Source: Planctomycetaceae bacterium UBA2671 (GTDB lineage: Bacteria; Planctomycetota; Planctomycetia; Planctomycetales; Planctomycetaceae). Taken from it: 34,434 nt of DNA. The notes beneath the pieces are model-generated. The model saw nothing but the letters and a program-made list of their open reading frames with translations, had not been told where the DNA came from and searched no databases. Position 1 is the first letter of the stretch; the number at the start of each line of letters is the position of its first letter. This document shows positions 14,591 to 22,205 of the stretch, in pieces. The translations under genes and the position numbers were made by a program. Location of the stretch: NCBI GenBank assembly GCA_002359185.1, contig DEML01000027.1, positions 1 to 34,434 of the forward strand, written 5' to 3'.

Positions 14591-15883
14591 TTACCTGCCT
14601 CGTGGCACAAGAAATAGCCAGAGTGGAGCCGTCAGGCGTCCCAGGAATGAGAGGGCGAAAATCAGCAGGAACGGATTCCATTCGTAGTTCATCCATTGGA
14701 ATGGAGCCTCACTTGCCAACTGCTTTTCCAACCAGAACCCGCCCGCCAGTCCGGTCAGCCCGGCGATCAGACCGGCTCCCTGACGGCACAACGCCAGTTG
14801 AAACGTGTTTCGATGTCTGGGCGTGACGATCAATAATTGATTTTGTAACGAGAGGTTGACGGCTCCGAATAATCCCCACATCGCATACGCTCCCCACAGC
14901 CAGAGCCAGTTTCCCTGTAATGAAAACATCCAGAAAGGAATCGCAAAGCTGACTGCGAATGTGCTCAGCAACAGCATGTTGCGGTAACCACGTCGATCTC
15001 CGAGTTGCCCGGCGATCGCAGCGGTCACCATCTGGAGTGCATACATGACACCGGTCAGTAGATAGTAATTCGTCAAACTGACTTGCAGTTCTCGATAGCT
15101 GTGGAGAAAGAAGGTGGTTTGTGTCATCCCCTGAAAAAAGGCCAACCACCAGGAGAAAGCGAGAATTCCGAGAAAGCCCCGCATTGAATAGCCGGGGTGA
15201 TCCGTCATTGATGGAATGGTGGGTGCTGTCTGGTGAGCGACTTCAGAATTGACTTCGACGGCAGGCCATTTCAGGAGTGGGATCAAAGAGATCAACTGGA
15301 GTAGATTTCCAACTCCGAAGGCGATGAGATATCCCGCCCATTCGATGGAATCAGTGGTGAGGGGATCGCGCAGATAATCTTTCAGGATCGATGCCGCGAC
15401 AGGAATGAATATCAGGACGAGGGCTTTGGCGATATCTCGCCGGGCAAAAAATCGGCCCCAGCTGTTTTCGGAGGCCAGATCACTCAGCCAGGAGAGATAT
15501 GCCGTATAGGCAATCGACTGAAAGATTCCCTGCAATGCCAGGACGCCAATCAGGAAACTCAGCTTCGACCAGTTCTCCGGCAGAAGGACAACGAGCGGAA
15601 TCCCACACGTACAGAGCCGAGCCAGTATTGAAGTCGCAACAAACAGACGTTTTCGATTTGCGGTGAGCCGCAAAGCCAGGGGCGTCAGTACAGCGAGCAC
15701 ACCCACGATTTCCGGCAAGGTCAGCAGAACAGTGAGAACCCAGGTGGCTGCTCCCAACGCTCCCATGAAGTAGTAGAGAAAACCACCTGTCGTGAGGGAA
15801 TAGCCAGCCGTGAAGAGCATTTGATTCTGAACGACACTGCGTCGAATCTGCTTCGTGCGTGTCGAAAGTTCAGAGGAATTCAA
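14591..15883 (-). CDS. MFS transporter
   Basis: A 430-residue integral membrane protein with about 12 hydrophobic segments spread over the full length. A GQLGDRRGYRN loop near residue 295 matches the MFS motif A (GxxxDRxGRR) between helices 8 and 9. The segment WLSDLASENSWGRFFARRDIAKA occupies the helix 4-5 loop. Substrate cannot be inferred. Reading starts at a TTG (15883) because an in-frame stop lies just upstream; there is no clear ribosome site there. The only alternative is ATG at 15820, which would leave almost no cytoplasmic N-terminus before helix 1. It follows the exported helical protein by 53 bp on the same strand and may be the last gene of that operon. Confidence 0.85.
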   Translation of the reverse strand: MNSSELSTRTKQIRRSVVQNQMLFTAGYSLTTGGFLYYFMGALGAATWVLTVLLTLPEIVGVLAVLTPLALRLTANRKRLFVATSILARLCTCGIPLVVLLPENWSKLSFLIGVLALQGIFQSIAYTAYLSWLSDLASENSWGRFFARRDIAKALVLIFIPVAASILKDYLRDPLTTDSIEWAGYLIAFGVGNLLQLISLIPLLKWPAVEVNSEVAHQTAPTIPSMTDHPGYSMRGFLGILAFSWWLAFFQGMTQTTFFLHSYRELQVSLTNYYLLTGVMYALQMVTAAIAGQLGDRRGYRNMLLLSTFAVSFAIPFWMFSLQGNWLWLWGAYAMWGLFGAVNLSLQNQLLIVTPRHRNTFQLALCRQGAGLIAGLTGLAGGFWLEKQLASEAPFQWMNYEWNPFLLIFALSFLGRLTAPLWLFLVPRGR

Positions 15884-15936
15884 GGGAGTTCAGTCCGTAG
15901 TCCAAGAGGAAGTCTTGATAACGTTGAAGAGAGATC

Positions 15937-16689
15937 CTATTCGGATCCATTGGTGGGAATTGCTTTTCTTAATCGAGGATCGTCAAGAACGGCGAGTGCT
16001 TTTTGCTGAATGGATTTGGCGGCAGTCGGGTCATCAATGGCTTGAGCGACTTCAATCAGTGTGAGGCATTCTTCAACGAAATGGTTTTCGTTATGAGATT
16101 TGAATTGATCTCCTGCTCTTGCAATTTTGTTGTAGTTCTTTTTTCTGATTTCATATAAATATTTACAAGACTGAAATTCCTGATCGAAGCTGTCCAGATA
16201 TTTTTTTATGAGATCATATCTCTTAGCTGCGATTATTGTACGCTTGATAAAAATCCAATAACGTTCAGCTTGCTCAGAATTTTGTTTATCTATTTCATCA
16301 AAATAAATTATTGACTTGCTGTCTTCTCCCAGAGTTCGATTAAGTGCCACGACATCTTTAAAAATATCGATATTACCTTTATTCTCTTGTAGTAGTTTCA
16401 GCTTACGGTCACGAGTTTCAATCATCGCTGTTTTCGCCTGTGGATAAACTTTTCCCAAGTCTTCCCAATAACCTAGAGCAAATGATAGTCGAACTCCAGA
16501 CATGGCTTGATCATGCTCCAAGGCATGGTCGTGAAACCAGAGTGTTCGTTCAAGGGCTTTAACATACTCCCCTTTCCTTGTTAATTCATTGGTTTTCTTC
16601 AGATATTCCTGCATGTTTTCAGCCATTGTGGTAGTTCCTGAAGCGAATAGAAAGCTGGCGAATAGGACATTCAAACAGGATCTGAGCAT
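15937..16689 (-). CDS. Exported helical (TPR-like) protein, unknown function
   Basis: A 250-residue protein without a recognised family. The ATG start gives a signal peptide (MLRSCLNVLFASFLFASGTTTMAEN). The mature part is almost wholly helical, rich in Lys/Glu/Tyr, and its spacing of small and aromatic residues (TRKGEYVKALERTLWFHDHAL; DDPTAAKSIQQKALAVLDDP) suggests TPR-like hairpins. A TTG at 16734 is an alternative start: its TTG overlaps the TGA of the upstream small membrane protein gene (TTGA), which would couple their translation, but it puts 15 polar residues ahead of the leader. AT content and lysine codons look somewhat higher than in neighbours. Third gene of a compact minus-strand cluster; probably acts in the periplasm with the two small membrane proteins. 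Confidence 0.75.
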   Translation of the reverse strand: MLRSCLNVLFASFLFASGTTTMAENMQEYLKKTNELTRKGEYVKALERTLWFHDHALEHDQAMSGVRLSFALGYWEDLGKVYPQAKTAMIETRDRKLKLLQENKGNIDIFKDVVALNRTLGEDSKSIIYFDEIDKQNSEQAERYWIFIKRTIIAAKRYDLIKKYLDSFDQEFQSCKYLYEIRKKNYNKIARAGDQFKSHNENHFVEECLTLIEVAQAIDDPTAAKSIQQKALAVLDDPRLRKAIPTNGSE

Positions 16690-16730
16690 GATGTGAATAC
16701 AATCTCTTAAAGTCGGACAAGTTTGACTGA

Positions 16731-16940
16731 TCAAATAAACCCAAACAACTTCAACAATGGCCAGTAGATCACCTGAAGGATAATAGGACTGACTGGAATT
16801 GTGTTTTGCACCCAGTGGGTGCTGTAAATGACTTCATCAAGATACAACAGACCGAACGAGCCTGCATAAACCATCAGGATTAAACCGAGATAAAGACTTA
16901 CGTTCATTGCGATCGAATCTGATTTTTCTTCATGGTTCAT
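16731..16940 (-). CDS. Small membrane protein, paralogue 2 of tandem pair
   Basis: A 69-residue protein with one clear membrane helix (about 14-34) followed by LDEVIYSTHW and a C-terminal IYWPLLKLFGFI. It aligns with the protein encoded just upstream: both have GLI at the helix start, FG before LDE, and end in IYWP(L/I)LKL(F/M)G, with a three-residue length difference in the middle. The start ATG overlaps the previous stop in an ATGA arrangement, with GGGG a few bases ahead, so translation is probably coupled. I know no function for this family. The conserved LDE and IYWP-LKL motifs suggest two membrane-associated segments joined by a short external loop. Confidence 0.72.
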   Translation of the reverse strand: MNHEEKSDSIAMNVSLYLGLILMVYAGSFGLLYLDEVIYSTHWVQNTIPVSPIILQVIYWPLLKLFGFI

Positions 16941-17149
16941 AACAGCCCCATCAGTTTCAAAATTGGCCAGTAAATCAGACGGAGGAATTCTTCTCCCTCA
17001 TTTCCCAGGGGGACATAATTGCTGAAGAAATAGGTTCGGAAGACCATTTCATCGAGGATGATCATGCCGAAGAATCCAAAGTAGATCAGCGGGAGCATGA
17101 TGAGGCCGAAGAGCACGTAAGAACCAGTTTTGTCGGATTCGCCATCCAT
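16937..17149 (-). CDS. Small membrane protein, paralogue 1 of tandem pair
   Basis: A 70-residue protein starting at the ATG at 17149, chosen because GGGAG lies nine bases upstream; an ATG at 17170 has no ribosome site. The N-terminus is acidic and polar (MDGESDKTGS), then a membrane helix (about 12-32), ILDEMVFRTYFF, a short acidic loop (NEGEEF) and the C-terminal LIYWPILKLMGLL. It is the paralogue of the next gene, with which it overlaps by ATGA. First gene of the cluster, so the promoter should lie in 17150-17417, shared with the divergent EF-hand gene. Function unknown. Confidence 0.72.
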   Translation of the reverse strand: MDGESDKTGSYVLFGLIMLPLIYFGFFGMIILDEMVFRTYFFSNYVPLGNEGEEFLRLIYWPILKLMGLL

Positions 17150-17298
17150 CGGTTGCGACTCCCGTTTCATGGGTGAGAAGAGATGTTTTGTATACGCTAT
17201 CAGTTCAGGATCGGGCTGCCAAACGTTTTTCTGAGTTTTATTCGTTTCCTAATAAGCGGAGAAGGTATCTCGATTTCAAAATCCTTAAAGAATTTCCG

Positions 17299-17324
17299 AA
17301 ACCCTGCTCCGTGGAGCGGGGTTT
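17299..17324. repeat. Hairpin between divergent genes
   Basis: AAACCCTGCTC (17299-17309) and GAGCGGGGTTT (17314-17324) form an 11-bp stem with one wobble pair and a CGTG loop. There is no T run on either strand, so it is unlikely to be an intrinsic terminator. It lies between divergent genes, in the 5' untranslated or promoter region of the EF-hand gene. Confidence 0.5.
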
Positions 17325-17417
17325 ATTGATTGACTGAGTGTCAAATTCACATCCAGGACACCCACTGCTCTTCTCATTCAAAGAGGAGCTGAGATACAAA
17401 TTCGACAGGAGATCATC

Positions 17418-18164
17418 ATGCGTTTGAACTGGTTAAGCTGCGGAGTAGCCGCATTGTCACTGACCGCCACAATGGCTGTTGCCCAACCCCCGAGAGAGGG
17501 AGACCGTCCTGGTGGAGATCGCCGTGGAGGCGAGCGTGAAGCTCCTCCAATGGTGAAAGCATTGGACACCAACTCCGATGGCAAAATTACGGCTGAAGAA
17601 CTGAAAAATGCCACGAAAGCGTTGATGGCACTCGATGGAAACGGCGATGGAGTTTTGACCGAAGAAGAATACGGTCGCCCACGTGGTCCACGCGGTGGAT
17701 TCGGCGGTCCGGGCGGTGGACCTGGCGATTTCATGGGCCAGTTCGATAAAGATGGCGACGGAAAGATCAGCAAGGAAGAAGCTCCTGAGCGGATGCGGGA
17801 AAACTTTGATCGGATGGACGTCAATGGTGATGGGGTTCTCGATCAATCTGATTTCGAAGCAATGCGAGATCGATTCCGTCAGGGTGGCGGTCCCGGAGGC
17901 CCAGGTGGTGACATGGCCAGTCGCATGAAAGAAATGGACAAGAACGGCGACGGGAAAATCAGTAAAGAAGAAGCTCCCGATCGCATGAAAGAAAACTTCG
18001 ATCAGATCGACACCAATAAAGATGGTCAGGTCGATGAAGCTGAGATTCGTCAAATGTTCGAACGCTTTCGTGGCCAAGGCGGCGGACGTCCTGATGGAGA
18101 TCGTCCCGGTGGTGGTCGACCAGATGGCGATCGGCCTGAACGACCAAAAGCAGAATTTGAGTAA
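17418..18164 (+). CDS. Exported EF-hand calcium-binding protein
   Basis: A 248-residue secreted protein with a signal peptide ending AVAQ (about residue 23). Six EF-hand loops with canonical DxDGDG-like spacing lie at 50-61, 73-84, 110-121, 134-145, 174-185 and 198-209, arranged as three pairs. The second and third pairs are near copies (both contain GDGKISKEEAP, then RM, ENFD), separated by Gly/Pro/Arg-rich linkers, and the C-terminus repeats RPDGDRPGG. Calcium binding is predicted because all loops keep acidic residues at positions 1, 3, 5 and 12. Partner and role are unknown; such proteins are common in planctomycetes. The start ATG has AGGAG seven bases upstream. Monocistronic, with its own terminator. 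Confidence 0.9.
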   Translation: MRLNWLSCGVAALSLTATMAVAQPPREGDRPGGDRRGGEREAPPMVKALDTNSDGKITAEELKNATKALMALDGNGDGVLTEEEYGRPRGPRGGFGGPGGGPGDFMGQFDKDGDGKISKEEAPERMRENFDRMDVNGDGVLDQSDFEAMRDRFRQGGGPGGPGGDMASRMKEMDKNGDGKISKEEAPDRMKENFDQIDTNKDGQVDEAEIRQMFERFRGQGGGRPDGDRPGGGRPDGDRPERPKAEFE

Positions 18165-18206
18165 CCAATCCTGAGTGGCGATCCCCCCAATCGCCAGCAA
18201 ACCGAG

Positions 18207-18238
18207 AAGCCCGGACATGTTTGTTCGGGCTTTTTTTG
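18207..18238 (+). terminator. Terminator of the EF-hand gene
   Basis: AAGCCCGGACA (18207-18217) pairs with TGTTCGGGCTT (18222-18232), 11 bp with one G-T wobble, loop TGTT, followed by a run of T to 18237. Strong rho-independent terminator 42 bp after the stop. Confidence 0.9.
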
Positions 18239-18279
18239 TTCTTAACCATGCATCAGTGAGATTATGAATATTGGTAACT

Positions 18280-18362
18280 TGGGTGGCTGGGGTCGAACGA
18301 AGTGAGCCCCCAGAACGGTCGATCATCTGGGGGCTTCGCTGCGCTACGACCCCAGCCACCCA
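18280..18362. repeat. 83-bp nested palindrome (MITE/REP-like)
   Basis: Outer arms of 16 bp are perfect: TGGGTGGCTGGGGTCG (18280-18295) and its reverse complement (18347-18362). Inner arms GCCCCCAGA (18306-18314) and TCTGGGGGC (18326-18334) are also perfect. The element lies between the convergent EF-hand and copper ATPase genes, 14 bp past the ATPase stop. It is GC-rich against its surroundings. Either a dispersed palindromic element or the ATPase's transcription end structure; there is no T tract. Confidence 0.75.
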
Positions 18363-18376
18363 TGTGTTATTTTTGT

Positions 18377-20824
18377 TCAATCAATCGAGATCGCCCGTAA
18401 TCGCAATGCGTTGCTGATTACTGAAACTGAACTGAAGCTCATCGCCGCTGCGGCGATCATGGGATTGAGCAGCAGGTGATGCGAGATTGGGTAGAGAACG
18501 CCGGCGGCTATTGGCACGCCGATCGCATTATAAATGAGTGCGAAGAACAGATTCTGACGAATATTCTTCATAGTTATCCGACTCAGTTTTACCGCTTTGA
18601 CGATGCCTCTCAGGTCTCCTTTGACGAGCGTCACTCCAGCCGATTCGATCGCGACATCGGTGCCCGTTCCCATTGCGATCCCAACATTCGCTTCCGCCAG
18701 AGCCGGAGCATCGTTAATGCCGTCTCCGGCCATGGCAACGATCCGGCCCTCTGCTTTCAGGGATTTGATTTTCTCGTGTTTATCTTCCGGCTTAACTCCA
18801 GCTTCGAATTCATCGATACCCAGTTTCTTCGCGACGGTTTTTGCGGTCTGTTCATTATCGCCAGTCAGCATGATGATCCGCAGGCCCATTTCATGGAGAG
18901 TTTTGACCGCTTCGGGTGTCGATTCTTTGATCGGATCTGAAACTGCAATAATACCAGCGAATTGATTATCGATGGCAACGAACATGACGGTTCGTCCCTG
19001 CTGCTGAAGCTCGTCGGCCTGCTGATCGAGAGCGGTCACATTCTCGACATTGCGATCAGCCAGTAGAGATTGCTTTCCAATCAGGATTGATTTTCCATCG
19101 ACAGTTCCTTCGACTCCGCCACCGGTGATCGAATTGAAAGCGGATACGTCTGTGAGTTTGATATCACGATCTTTGGCTCCACGCACAATCGACTGCGCCA
19201 GCGGGTGTTCGCTGTTGCGTTCAACCGAAGCGGCTGCTTTCAGCAATTCCGATTCTTCGATGGACTCGACCGGAATACACTCTGTCAATTTCGGATGTCC
19301 TTCGGTCAGTGTTCCCGTTTTGTCGACAACAATTGTGTCGACTTTTTCGAGAGTTTCCAGGACTTCGGCATCTTTAATCAGCACGCCTTCCTGAGCACCG
19401 CGTCCGACTCCAACCATAATTGACATGGGCGTTGCCAGTCCCAGTGCGCAGGGACACGCAATGATCAGCACGGCGACCGAATTGACTAAGGCCCATGCCA
19501 GAGCAGGCTGTTCGGGTTGAGCGATTGCCCAGACCAGAAAAGTCAGAATTGCAACCAGCAAAACGGCGGGCACAAAATAACCTGCGACCGTGTCGGCAAC
19601 TTTTTGAATGGGTGCCCGGCTCCGTTGGGCATTCGCGACCATGTTGACGATTTGGGAAAGAACCGTCTCTTCACCGACCTTCTCGGCTTCGATAAGAAAG
19701 GAACCAGTCTGATTGACCGTCCCGCCAATCACAGAATCTCCCGACTGTTTTTCGACGGCTCCCGGCTCACCGGTAATCATCGATTCATCGACCGAACTTT
19801 TTCCCTCTTTGACCTGACCATCGACAGGAATCTTTTCACCTGGTCGAACTCGGAGTTGATCCCCCTGCTTCACCTCGTCGAGAGAGACATCGCGTTCTTC
19901 CCCATTTTGGACAAGGTGAGCAGTTGGCGGAGCTAGTGAAAGCAGTTCGCGAATGGCACTGTTGGTGCGGCGGCGGGCTCTCAATTCGAGCACTTGCCCC
20001 ATCAGGACGAGTGTGACAATCACACTGGCAGCTTCAAAGTAAACTGCCACTTGCCCCTGATGTTTGAAATTCTCCGGGATAATCCCCGGGAACAGAACTG
20101 CCACCAAACTATAAAAATACGCGGCTCCTGTCCCAATCGCGATCAACGTAAACATATTGAAGTTTCCGGTGACGAACGATTTTCCACCCCGTACAAAAAA
20201 CGGCCAGCCTGCCCACAATACGACTGGCGTGCTCAATATCAGTTGCAGCCAGGCGTGCAGTGGATGCCCCAGCCATTCATTCACGGGAACATTCACCATC
20301 GGCAACATCGCCAGCAGAAAAACGGGAAGCGTGAGCGCCAGAGCGACCCAGAAACGAAAGGTCATGTTCTGAAGTTCCGGGTCCTCTTCCTCGGTATTGG
20401 CTGAAACCGATTTTGGTTCGAGGTCCATCCCACACTTCGGGCAATCGCCGGGATGATCCTGTTCGATTTCCGGATGCATCGGACAGGTGTAAATCGTTTT
20501 CTGCTCGGCTTTTTCCTTGTAAGCGGGATTGCGTTCCAGAGACATGCCGCATTTCGGACAATCACCCGGCTTGTCACTTTCGACACCTGCGCACATCGGG
20601 CAGATATATTTTGCTGTTGAACTTGAAGGCTTTCGATTGGAACCGAGTTCCACAACCTGCTGATCGCCACCACAGCAACTATGCCCGACTGACTCTTCCT
20701 CAGCCCCGCTGACGAATTTCTGCAGACAATGCTGACTGCAGAAGTAATACGTTTTGCCGTCTTTTTCGGCGGTCAGATTTGTACTTTCATCGACCGTCAT
20801 GCCACAAATAGGATCGATCGCCAT
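18377..20824 (-). CDS. copA: Copper-type P1B ATPase with YHS and zinc-ribbon-like N-terminus
   Basis: An 815-residue heavy-metal exporting P-type ATPase. The N-terminus lacks the usual CxxC HMA domain. It carries a YHS domain (about 1-40, DPICGMTV and YYFCSQHC), a Cys/His-rich HSCCGG stretch (48-53), then two heavy-metal-binding repeats (YICPMC..CPKCGM at 73-94 and YTCPMH..CPKCGM at 112-133). The ATPase core shows the actuator TGEP (351-354), CPC in the membrane (457-459), phosphorylated Asp501 in DKTGTLTEG, the His-Pro pair (540-541) and GDGINDAP (700-707). YN (765-766) and M-x3-S (795-799) in the last two helices fit Cu(I) specificity. Topology is eight transmembrane helices. Start ATG has AAAGG upstream. 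Probably exports copper from the cytoplasm; no chaperone or copper regulator is next to it. Confidence 0.94.
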   Translation of the reverse strand: MAIDPICGMTVDESTNLTAEKDGKTYYFCSQHCLQKFVSGAEEESVGHSCCGGDQQVVELGSNRKPSSSTAKYICPMCAGVESDKPGDCPKCGMSLERNPAYKEKAEQKTIYTCPMHPEIEQDHPGDCPKCGMDLEPKSVSANTEEEDPELQNMTFRFWVALALTLPVFLLAMLPMVNVPVNEWLGHPLHAWLQLILSTPVVLWAGWPFFVRGGKSFVTGNFNMFTLIAIGTGAAYFYSLVAVLFPGIIPENFKHQGQVAVYFEAASVIVTLVLMGQVLELRARRRTNSAIRELLSLAPPTAHLVQNGEERDVSLDEVKQGDQLRVRPGEKIPVDGQVKEGKSSVDESMITGEPGAVEKQSGDSVIGGTVNQTGSFLIEAEKVGEETVLSQIVNMVANAQRSRAPIQKVADTVAGYFVPAVLLVAILTFLVWAIAQPEQPALAWALVNSVAVLIIACPCALGLATPMSIMVGVGRGAQEGVLIKDAEVLETLEKVDTIVVDKTGTLTEGHPKLTECIPVESIEESELLKAAASVERNSEHPLAQSIVRGAKDRDIKLTDVSAFNSITGGGVEGTVDGKSILIGKQSLLADRNVENVTALDQQADELQQQGRTVMFVAIDNQFAGIIAVSDPIKESTPEAVKTLHEMGLRIIMLTGDNEQTAKTVAKKLGIDEFEAGVKPEDKHEKIKSLKAEGRIVAMAGDGINDAPALAEANVGIAMGTGTDVAIESAGVTLVKGDLRGIVKAVKLSRITMKNIRQNLFFALIYNAIGVPIAAGVLYPISHHLLLNPMIAAAAMSFSSVSVISNALRLRAISID

Positions 20825-20944
20825 TTCGATGCCTTTCCATTTCGTCTGATTCTTACTCGTTGTTAATAATTGTTTCTACTTTCATCATAGATTGAATGAT
20901 ACAGGAGTAAACAACAGGGGAGAGGAATCGCGTCTACCATAACG

Positions 20945-20981
20945 AAAACGGCACCTGGTACAATTTACCAAGTGCCGTTTT
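20945..20981. terminator. Bidirectional-type terminator hairpin
   Basis: AAAACGGCACCTGGTA (20945-20960) and TACCAAGTGCCGTTTT (20966-20981) form a 16-bp stem with one mismatch and a CAATT loop, ending in T4 on both strands. It lies 28 bp past the stop of the minus-strand secreted protein gene, which it should terminate. Confidence 0.75.
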
Positions 20982-21009
20982 GAGATTGTTTTCTTTGCTG
21001 ATTGATCGC

Positions 21010-22014
21010 TTACAAATCCAAATCAATTGTCCATTGCGAGGCTTTGTCGGTGGAATGCATCCAGCCGTCGTTGGAATCGACGGAAAGTCCTTTGCTGCGA
21101 TGTTCATTATTCATCAGCAGGAACGGCTGGTTGGTGCGGATATAAGGGTCCTTTTTGGCACTGCCATTGCGGACCTTGATGATCTCCCACTTGGAAGCAG
21201 GATGATTCGAGTTGTTTGTGTAATAGATGTTATCGTAGGCTCCGTGATGCATATAGAGCTGACTTTTGTTGTAGGCGGAGGTTGGGTTCACCGTGAGGTA
21301 AACAATGTCCCCGTTTTTAATTGGTCCTGACTGTCCATTGACGCGACGAATGTAGTGGAGGACGCCGGCATTGGATTTGTGCATGGCCACCGCTTCGCCA
21401 AATGTGCCGTGCTTGTAGGGCTTGGAAAGATATTCGTTTCCCGATTTCAAATACAAAGCGGTGCCGGCATCGATCACCGCTTCTACCCGAGGAGCTTCGT
21501 AGCCACCATCAGAAAGAATCAGATCATTGTGGACGCTCATCAATTTGGGAACATTGACTTTAATGAAGCCGCTCTGTTTGCGAATGGTGATATAATAGAC
21601 GGGCTGATCGCCTGAGACGCCGAACTCTTCGGTCAACCCTGGTTGAATTCTCGATTCTCCAGCTTCAATAAACGGACTCCAGTCGTATTTTTCTTTCAAA
21701 AAACTGGAATCGACATTACGAGTTCGGCCACCCAGATCGATTTCATCTTTGGTTCCGACTTCAAAACCTTCAAAACCGGCATTGGCTTCTCGCGAATACC
21801 TGGCATGAGCCTCAATTTCCCGATCGGCAGTCACTCCTGAATCACTCTCGACGACATTCTTTTTCTCGAAAGCCACGGTCACCCACACGGGTTGCGATCC
21901 GGCATTGGTCACTTTAATCACTTTCTGTGCCATCACAGACTGTTCGCTACCAGTCGTAAGCAGGCCGATCAACCCGGTCAGTATCGTTCCTCCGAATTTG
22001 ATTCTGTAATTCAT
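21010..22014 (-). CDS. Exported protein with possible beta-trefoil C-terminus
   Basis: A 334-residue protein of no family I can name. A signal peptide ends at MAQ (about residue 30). The first half is beta-rich with KVIKVTNAGSQPVWVTVAF, a stretch reminiscent of small beta-sandwich domains that coat membranes or bind partners. The second half (about 190-334) has regularly spaced hydrophobic strands and repeating endings: ALYLKSGNEYLS, VAMHKSNAGVLHYIRR, GDIVYLTV, SKWEIIKV, QPFLLMNNE, SQWTIDLDL. The W-x-I strand endings and the xxYL repeats resemble a beta-trefoil of the ricin-B/fascin/actin-crosslinking kind; this is a reading by eye only. Start ATG has GAGGGG nine bases upstream. It lies 191 bp downstream of the kinase gene on the same strand, so it may be a target of that signalling pair. 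Confidence 0.6.
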   Translation of the reverse strand: MNYRIKFGGTILTGLIGLLTTGSEQSVMAQKVIKVTNAGSQPVWVTVAFEKKNVVESDSGVTADREIEAHARYSREANAGFEGFEVGTKDEIDLGGRTRNVDSSFLKEKYDWSPFIEAGESRIQPGLTEEFGVSGDQPVYYITIRKQSGFIKVNVPKLMSVHNDLILSDGGYEAPRVEAVIDAGTALYLKSGNEYLSKPYKHGTFGEAVAMHKSNAGVLHYIRRVNGQSGPIKNGDIVYLTVNPTSAYNKSQLYMHHGAYDNIYYTNNSNHPASKWEIIKVRNGSAKKDPYIRTNQPFLLMNNEHRSKGLSVDSNDGWMHSTDKASQWTIDLDL

Positions 22015-22205
22015 CTTCAGTATCCCCTCGTCCTAATGCTTGAAAATCCATCAGAGCCCATCACTCTGATTCAAAGTTGGTATTGACTGCCTGCATGTTG
22101 TGGCAGTGTTCCATTCATCAGGCTTTACGGGGAGCAGTAGAGAAAACTGCGCGGATATTTGCAAAAACAGAAAGAATTTTGTGTGCTGGAAAACAGCTGA
22201 CACAT

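Noticed and set aside
17299..17324. Terminator call for the GC-rich hairpin
   Set aside because: No T run on either strand and it lies between divergent genes, where no transcript should end.
17457..18380. 307-residue minus-strand frame opposite the EF-hand gene
   Set aside because: Mirror of the repetitive Gly/Asp-rich codons; it also runs through the terminator and palindrome.
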